A stretch of DNA of 64,000 nt from Multifurca ochricompacta (lineage: Eukaryota > Basidiomycota > Agaricomycetes > Russulales > Russulaceae): positions 32,597 through 96,596 of the forward strand of contig WTXG01000138.1 in NCBI GenBank assembly GCA_022496185.1, in the 5' to 3' direction. The first letter of the stretch is position 1. Every line of letters begins with the position of its first letter. Shown in pieces: positions 57,424 to 64,000 of the stretch. The notes under the pieces are model-generated. The model did no database searches. It saw only the letters and a list, made by a program, of their open reading frames with translations, and was not told the origin of the DNA. Both the position numbers and the translations under genes were made by a program.

Positions 57424-57667
57424 GTGGCTTCATCCAGCCGCAGTCAGACCTTGCACAACGAAGAACTCATCGACCACCGAGACGAGGATAATCTTTCACA
57501 ACAAGTCCTTGGCTCTGCCGTCTGGAAAGATTTTGAAACCGAGTTTGGATACTACGTCTATCATGACGATCAGTACCAGCCAGTTGAATACGACGAACAG
57601 AAGAGGGTCTGGTACCGTATCCATTACTCTAGAAGCCATCGTTCCTGGGTCACCACAGGACCCGCCC
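57424..57667 (+). pseudogene. Gypsy G gag N-terminus
   Basis: Reads VASSSRSQTLHNEELIDHRD (a GTG stands where D and E have ATG) to HRSWVTTGPA, then enters the Gypsy F LTR. Colinear with the gag of A. Confidence 0.85.
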
Positions 57668-58269
57668 TGTTACAGCCAGGTGCATGCTGTGTCAAGACCA
57701 GAGAGTCGTTCGGATTCAAGGTAACTAAGTCAAGATCAAGACTACAGTCAAGTCGAGTTAAGCCCACACAAGATAGAGGGGCGCGTGCGAGATATGGAGT
57801 CGAACAGCGACACTAGGTCCTGTCACAAGCTACTGGGGTTCAAAGTCCCTCTAAGTCGTGACTTAAGAGGGTTCAAGGGGGATCTTTCTGTGAGTCAAAG
57901 GAAACACCTGTATTGACACAGGAGAACAGACTTAAGGTCTGTTCTCTAGAGTGTAATAGGTTTAAATACAGTTGGATTACTACTCAAGATAAGAGTCTAG
58001 CCAATGAAGTAAAGTAGGTATAATAGGATGATATCATGCTGCGTCACAGTGACCTCAACGCTACGTCATACCATGTCATATAGGTACAGGAGATGGGCTA
58101 GATCAGTACATAAGGAAAAGGAAAACAATAGAGGGGTTACGCCCTCCTAGTATTCAGTCAGTTAACCTAGTTAGATAGGTTAACTGATACAACTCAGACA
58201 GTTATTCAGACAGTCAACAAAGAAAAGAAAAGTAAGGAAAACAAACTGTCACATCACCCCTCTGTTACA
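57668..58269 (-). repeat. 3' LTR of Gypsy F (602 bp)
   Basis: Starts TGTTACAGCCAGG and ends CCCTCTGTTACA on plus. The partner LTR lies outside the window, so the limits rest on the inverted TGTTACA/TGTAACA ends and the break in element G. Confidence 0.7.
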
Positions 58270-58291
58270 GTGGTGCTTGCCTCAAGCACCC

Positions 58292-59442
58292 TTAGTTGTC
58301 ACCAGTGAGATCAATGATGCGAGGTGGAGCAATGCGAAGACGACGACGGTGAGGCAGATGGGAACTACCTATTCCCCCAGCCTGTAGGACGGCACGTAGT
58401 TCTGGGTGGGGTGCAAAGTGAGAGGCAGCTGCTGGTGTCATGCGGGGGTTATTGGAATATGCATAAGTTAAATAGGGGTAAAGTCGATAGTAAACATCTC
58501 CACGAGACATAGCGTGGACAGCCAAACGAATATCTTGATTGGCCTCTCGCCATCCGCCTCCAGTGTGCAAGGTTCCTGTGGGCCTCATCCAGACGGCGAG
58601 CTCCATAGCGGTAGCGAGACACCTCAGCCCAAGCTCCAGGATCATCTAGGTCATCAAGGCACCATTGACAATGGTGGTGAAGGTCTGGTCAGACTCAAAG
58701 AGTCGTTGTTGCATGGATGTGAGAATGGGGTTTGGGCCACGGTCAAACGAGGGTGTGGAGTAATATGAAGTGGAATATAATAGACTGGTTGATGGGCCCC
58801 CATGGTAAAAGCAATGCGCGGGTCTGGCGACGATAGTCATAGGCTAACCAACGAGCAATGTTGACACGGCCAGCATCGTCTGAGATGCGGTGATCAAAGA
58901 AGTGGTGAGAGTGTTCATGATTACGCATGAATGGAAGAGGGGGGGGTCATACCGGTCGGCACGTTCTCTTTCCTCTTCGACTTCTTGTTGGGTTTGTTGT
59001 ACGATAGCCTCGTCTGGGAGCTGGCCAGGTTCAGGCCCCAGGGAGGTGGGTCGATAGGTGGTAGTGGGGTCAATAGAGGGGGCGTGTCAGCCTCCAGTCT
59101 CGCACGAACCTCCTGCAACAGAGCCAGCACTCGAGCACGAACCTCTTGGTCCACTGTCTGGTCTTGAGAGGCTAGTGCGATCGCCTGAGTCATATTCTCT
59201 GCTGGGATGTCAGACATAGTAAAGGAAAAGTGGGAAGGAGGGGTCGAGTTGGTAGATGATGAAGCAGGAGTGGCAGGGAGTGTAGGAGCGTCGGCAGGCC
59301 GAAGGAGAGCACCAAGGGTGGCAGCATCATTAACAGCAGCCATAGTTCGATCTAAGAAGGCGATGTCGATAATGGGGACAGGTGGGGTGTCAGTCTGGGT
59401 GGTGTCGGGTTGAGAAGTCGAAATGCGGTGGGAGGTTGTCAT
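58292..59442 (-). pseudogene. Gypsy F downstream ORF, unrelated in sequence to that of D/E
   Basis: The position matches the third ORF of D/E. It begins at ATG 59442 (MTTSHRISTSQPDTTQTDTP) with a Ser/Pro/Thr-rich region, a short helical block (DQTVDQEVRARVLALLQEVR) and a basic stretch (NKKSKRKE). After frame changes it continues with SDDAGRVNIARWLAYDYRRQ (58870-58810) and ends ...RRRLRIAPPRIIDLTGDN at 58292. No zinc knuckle or membrane segment is seen. I do not recognise a family. Confidence 0.55.
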
Positions 59443-59599
59443 TCTGGGGGTCGGCTTGAAGGACTTGCGTGGGGTGGAGAGTCTAGTGGTATTCTTAATA
59501 CGGGCCAGAGCTGAAACGGTTTGTGGGACTGCAGGGAAGAAAACGCGAAAATTTTATGAAAAACGCGAAAACGCGAAAACCAACGAAAATCACCCCCCC

Positions 59600-62500
59600 T
59601 TAAGGGAGGCGACGACCCTGGCGCCTAGATAACGAAGAATGGTACCTCGTGAGAAGGTCTGGGGCGTGACAGTCGTCCTTATCTACCCAAGAGTTTTCAC
59701 TGGTTGGATAACCAACCCAGCTGACCAGATATTGAAGCTTCTTCTGACGTCCAAAGAACCGGTGAGCTAAGATGGCGGCAACTTCATATTGTTCTTCCTC
59801 GTTGATAAGGTCTGGTGGGGGACGTAAATAGTTGGGGCCATGAGCCGTTGTTTCACGATAAGGAGATAACAGGTTAGCATGGAATACATTGTGGATGTGC
59901 ATGTGAGTGGGCAAAGACAAACGAAAAGCGAGAGGAGATATTTGTGCGGTAATTGTAAACGGCCATAACGCCGAGGAGCGAGCTTGGTCGAGGGGAAGTA
60001 TGTTTTTAAATGTTTTCCCTCGAGCCATACTTGTGCGCCGACGACAAGTCGGGGTTGGGCGGTGGAACCGAGGCGGATGTTCGAAACGCACGCTCCGCGC
60101 GAGAGCGCGCAGTTTGTAAGTTCTGTAATCGTTCGTTGACCTGGGGGACGTGCGTTTCGTGTATTTGCGCATTCCAATCGAAAGTGACGCCGTGGAGAAG
60201 TTCATGTGGGAGAGTTTTGTTCGATCGTGTGACCAGGTATTATGGACATACTCAGCTAAAGGGAGATAATCTGGCCACCGATATTGGTCATCGCCCAGCC
60301 AAAGGCGTAAGTATTGCTCTAGCCACAGGTTCATGCGCTCGCTAGCTCCGTCGGTTTGTGGGTGAAAGGCCGTCGATAGGTTTTGTTGAATTTGCAGAAC
60401 ATCAGCGAGCGCGCGGGTAAAATGGGAGGTGAAACGGGGGTCTCGGTCGGAAATAATGCCCTTGGGACGCCAAAGAATGGAAAAGATGTCTATAATATAA
60501 TATTGCGATTCCTTCACCAGTGATATCTTTAGAACATGGTATAAATTTTGCTGCTTTCGTACATCCTTGGTCGACGATCGTTAACACAGCATTGTATCGA
60601 CCTGACGATGGGAGATCTGTAATGAGGTCCATAGCCACGTACTGGAATGGACCAGCGGTGGCGGGTACGTCCAAGGATACGATGGTGTTTTCCCCACCAG
60701 TCGAGGTTTATTCTCCTGACATGTGGCGCATCCACGTATGTATTCGCGTACGAACGGCTTTAGATCCGGCCCTTCGTACTCTTGTTGGATCCTTCGTGTC
60801 GTTTTGTCAACGCCTGGATGTCCCGCTAGTAAGTGATCGTGATACGCTGAAGAATTTGCGGCGTTCGGGGAGCGTCCGGGGAAACGGGAGTTTGTCGTCA
60901 GTTACTGTCTTGATAAATATTCATCGGGGAGGACTGTAACTCTTGGTTGTCGTCCTCGCCATGATCTGCATCGGGTCGACGAGATAACATATCGGCAATG
61001 GTGTGTAATTTTCCTGGGACGTGCTCAAGCGAGAAATCGAAGTCTGCAAGCTCCTGGAGCCAACGAGCTTGTCTACGATTCAATTTTTGTGGTTCTTTAA
61101 AGTATTGAAGGTTATTGTGTCAGTACGAATTAGGACTTTATGTCTAGCACCCATGAGATATTGTCGCCATGAGCGGAGTGTGACAATGACTGCAAACAAC
61201 TCGCGATCATAGATATCCCAGTTCCTTTGTGTCGCATCCAGTGTTTTTGATAGATAAGCGATTGGGTGAAGGCGTCCTTCGGAATCCTTTTGACTGAGGG
61301 TGGCGCCCAGTGCGTATCCTGATGCGTCGGTATCTACGATGAAAGGTTTATCGAAGTCGGGTTGGGCTAAGACTGGCTGAGATGTGACTCGTCGTTTTAG
61401 AGTATCGAAAGCGTTTTGTTCTTCTGTGTCCAGCGCCAAGTTTTCTTTATACTGGTCAGAGCGTTTAGTGGGGCTGCGATTTTACTGAATCCTGAATGAA
61501 TCGTCGATAGAACTGGCAGAACCCCAGAAAGGATCGGACCTCTTTGACATTTGTGGGCGTTTTCCAGGTGGCGACGCCTTCTACTTTTACAGGATCCATG
61601 TGAACCGGTCAGCCTCCAGAATGAGACCTAAGTATTCGATGCGTGTTTGTTCAAATGAGCATTTCTCCGGTTTAAGATAGAGGTCCAAATGCTAAGTTTA
61701 TTCAAGATGCGATGTACTTTTGCGCGATGATTGACCAGATCGTGATCAGTATGGATGAGGATATCATCCATGTAAACGGTGAACCAAGCCCTTCCGTTAG
61801 CGTCACACTCGTCCAGTTCCTTTCGGAATTCAGCATTCATCATAGTCTGAAAGGTTGCTGGAGAGTTAGTCAACCCAAAGAACATCACGTTTGGTTCAAA
61901 GAGACCGCGGTTCGTCTTGAATGCCGCCTTCCAGCGATCTTCTGGGACGATGCGTATATTGTTATAGCCCCAGCGTATGTCCATCTTGTGAATAAGGTAC
62001 TACCGCGGACGCGGTCTATTAGTTCTGGGATCAGCGGAAGAGGATACGTATTACGGATCGTCCAGTCATTTAGCTTTCGATAATCTTGTACGGGTCGGAG
62101 CTTGCCGTCTTTTTCTTAATGAAAAAGAAGGGGACGCGTAGGGTGATTTCGACTCCTGAATATAGCCCTTTTGTAAATGTTCCTCCAAAAATTTGTTTAA
62201 TGCATCTTGCTCTCCTGGTCCGAGAGGGTAGATCTTGCAATCTAGAGTGGCTGGTGCATGGGTTTTAATCGATTCGATGATCCCAGGGCGCGGCGCTGGG
62301 AAGCGCTGTGCCTCCTCATTGCTAAAGACTTTGTGATGTCATGATATTCAGGAGGTACGACCTGGTCCCACGATCTGTCTATTTTATCTTGCGCCTTGAT
62401 GGCAAGTTCTTGTGCAATATTAAGACGTCGGATCCTGTCGCTAGGGAGAGCGAAGTGGATCTGTTGATTTAGTCGTCCGTTCTGCCAGTCGATTTGTGGA

Positions 62501-62934
62501 TTTGTTGCAGCAAACCAAGGGTACCCTAGGATCATATCGTCAGTGCCGATGGATGCGATATAGAAGCGATGCCGTTGGAGTCTGTCGTCTGTAGATACTA
62601 GTAGATCAACACATTGGGTGATTTTATTAGTGGCGTTAGGGGATCCATCTGCGTTTTGTAGTTGTTTTGGAATCGTCAGACGTTTAACTGGGAATCTGTT
62701 TTTAATAACCGTCCGATAACTGATGAAATTTTCCGTAGCTCCACTGTCCACAAGTGCTTGTATATGGGCCTCTTTTTTGTCACTCCATGTAGGGGAACAG
62801 ATATTTTCATTGCTCTGAGTGGTGATCTGAATACATGATGTGATACTAGTGCTCGAATGAAGGCCGCGCCATTCAAGCGATATAAAAATCCTCGTCTCCT
62901 TTGAATTGATTCTGTAGCTCCAATCGCTGTTCAT
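59600..62934 (-). pseudogene. Gypsy F pol: protease, RT, RNase H, integrase, chromodomain
   Basis: Protease ALVDSGATENFISYR near 62760-62710, RT MDIRWGYNNIRIV (61984) and VYMDDILIHTD near 61780-61745, RNase H from about 61440 to 61080 (DTDASGYALGATLSQKDSEG), integrase core 60674-60330 (HPQTDGASERMNLWLEQY near 60370) and chromodomain YLVSWVGYPTSENSWV near 59740-59690. Frameshifts near 62340, 62110, 61690, 61455, 60490 and 60180 break it into pieces. Confidence 0.82.
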
Positions 62935-64000
62935 CAGTCATGGTTTTTAGCGCAGCCGCCAACGCGGGAATGCTAATTGCAGAGACGGAGGGTGCCGTGA
63001 GCGCTGGGGAGGGGCCTGCAGGTGCAGCGGGTACTGCTGCGGTTGTAGGTGTCACCTCCGAGATGGTGGCAGTTCGAGCTGGCGCGTTTCCACTAGTCCT
63101 AGGTTTTTTGTTTGGGCAGTCACGAACTAGGTGACCTCGTCGGCCGCATTCAAACAACGTCCTTCTTTCTTATATTGTTCTTTTCTTCAGCAGTGACAGC
63201 CTTCTTTATAGTGTCCACATCCATGGCGTTAGGATCGCGTTTCCTGTAAAAGGTAAACTTATTTCCACGCGGGACGGATCTGTGTTCTTTTTCTTGCCGA
63301 CGATGCCTCGGAGAAAGACCCAGTTAGCCTGGTGTCGTCTAGCTGAGTCAGTGGCCTCCTCTAGTGTTTGCGGCTGGTCCTGGGTCAGGATTGTGGTAGC
63401 TAGTCCAGTGGGTAGTCCGCGATAGAAGTACTGTCGAACACTGGCGTCATCCAGATGCAGCTCGGCTCGAACGGCTAGATGCGGAACTCTGCGATATAAT
63501 CATCAATGTTGCCATCTTTCATTTGTAATTTCTCGAGCGCTTGTAGCGCTCTTTGCCCAGCTGCTATGTCGACCAGGCGGCAATGAAGTTTGCTGGAAGA
63601 CATCCACGGCCGTTGAACTCTAATTCTATTTTGAGCGATGTCGACTAGCCAACTGGTCTGCTCTTCGACCCATCGATCGACTTTCGGTCCTCTCATCAAC
63701 GCCAAGACGTACGCTATGCGGCTCTGCTCATCCAGAATGGTAGCCGCATATTTGTTCAAAAACAAGTGCAACTCAAGCTGAGCAAACCATCGTTTTGCCG
63801 TGGAGCGATCTCCCTCGAAGAAAGGTGGGGGTGCTCCCTCAATTCGTCCTGCTACTGGGATGTTTGGTGCTAACCCTGGTGCAGGACCGAGTGGGCCTCC
63901 TCCTGGTGGGCCTCCTCCTGGGCCTCCGCCTGGTGGGCCTCCGCCTGGTGGGCCTCCTCCACCTCCTGGGCCGCTCCCTCCGCCGCCTGGTGGGCCACCA
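62880..64000 (-). pseudogene. Gypsy F gag (partial)
   Basis: From the window edge: a Gly/Pro-repeat region (63880-64000, GGPPGGG units), then PPPFFEGDRSTAKRWFAQLE, a capsid-like part (LNKYAATILDEQSRIAYVLA near 63750) and a knuckle FECGRRGHLVRDC near 63155-63115 whose first Cys is lost to a one-base frameshift. The start lies beyond the window. Confidence 0.78.

Larger units (their letters stand above)
56809..57667 (+). mobile_element. Ty3/Gypsy element G, 5' part, interrupted by Gypsy F
   Basis: A 594-bp 5' LTR (56809-57402), a primer site (57405-57415) and the first about 80 codons of gag, broken at 57667 by the LTR of Gypsy F. Same family as A. TATATAAGG lies at 57133-57141 and the 11-nt primer segment at 57166-57176. 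Confidence 0.9.
57668..64000 (-). mobile_element. Ty3/Gypsy element F (second lineage), truncated by window edge
   Basis: The 3' LTR (57668-58269, 602 bp) lies at the left, then a downstream ORF, a chromodomain-type pol and gag running off the window at 64000. Its proteins are clearly diverged from D/E. Inserted in Gypsy G. Many stops and frameshifts. Confidence 0.88.

Overview
The window looks like a transposon-packed stretch of a filamentous basidiomycete genome (Agaricomycetes). The evidence is short introns of about 50-65 nt, a FunK1-type protein kinase, a Goodbye-NACHT-ankyrin STAND protein, a multi-exon BED/hAT transposase, chromodomain Ty3/Gypsy elements and Ty1/Copia elements. No rRNA, tRNA or CRISPR was seen. 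Most of the 64 kb is nested mobile DNA; the only host gene island is about 13.5-27.5 kb.

Layout. 1-2641: 5' part of a Gypsy element (minus strand, 'A', cut by the window edge). 2697-13530: a large hAT transposon (transposase on minus) split by an almost intact Copia element ('B', 2869-9422). 13584-14926: dead P450. 15361-17816: FunK1 kinase (minus). 18.6-19.9 kb: unrecognised low-complexity gene (plus). 19.9-21.9 kb: T-rich intergenic DNA with a four-hairpin cluster and a promoter-like repeat also carried by the hAT elements. 21950-22323: inverted duplicate of the FunK1 promoter and 5' exon, just upstream of the nine-exon Goodbye-NACHT-ankyrin gene (22565-26333), whose last codons come from a non-autonomous hAT (26291-27503). 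27.5-33.1 kb: further non-autonomous hATs, including one element inserted in opposite orientation into a sister copy, giving a 2.9-kb palindrome. 33135-56114: one Copia element ('C', minus) broken by two full-length Gypsy elements ('D' 33652-41119, 'E' 46644-54120) and one hAT ('H3', 42034-43446); every one of these three insertions has a perfect target-site duplication. 56.2-64 kb: hAT fragments, a Gypsy fragment ('G', sister of A, plus) and a different Gypsy lineage inserted in it ('F', minus, cut by the window edge).

Most notable. (1) Gypsy D and E carry a third ORF after the integrase/chromodomain, in the envelope position. It encodes a coiled coil plus an array of CCHC-like zinc knuckles; in E its ATG overlaps the pol stop as ATGA, suggesting stop-restart translation. 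(2) In A, D, E and G the sequence just inside the 5' LTR is the reverse complement of 11 nt in the LTR that start about 34-35 nt after the TATA start (checked in E and G): the layout of Tf1-type self-priming. (3) Copia B and C instead have a site matching the anticodon half of initiator tRNA-Met. (4) Internal stops in D and E are repeatedly CGA to TGA, and sister repeats differ mainly at CpG, pointing to methylation-linked decay. (5) The hAT relatives share a core but carry different subterminal repeats. All comparisons were made by eye.
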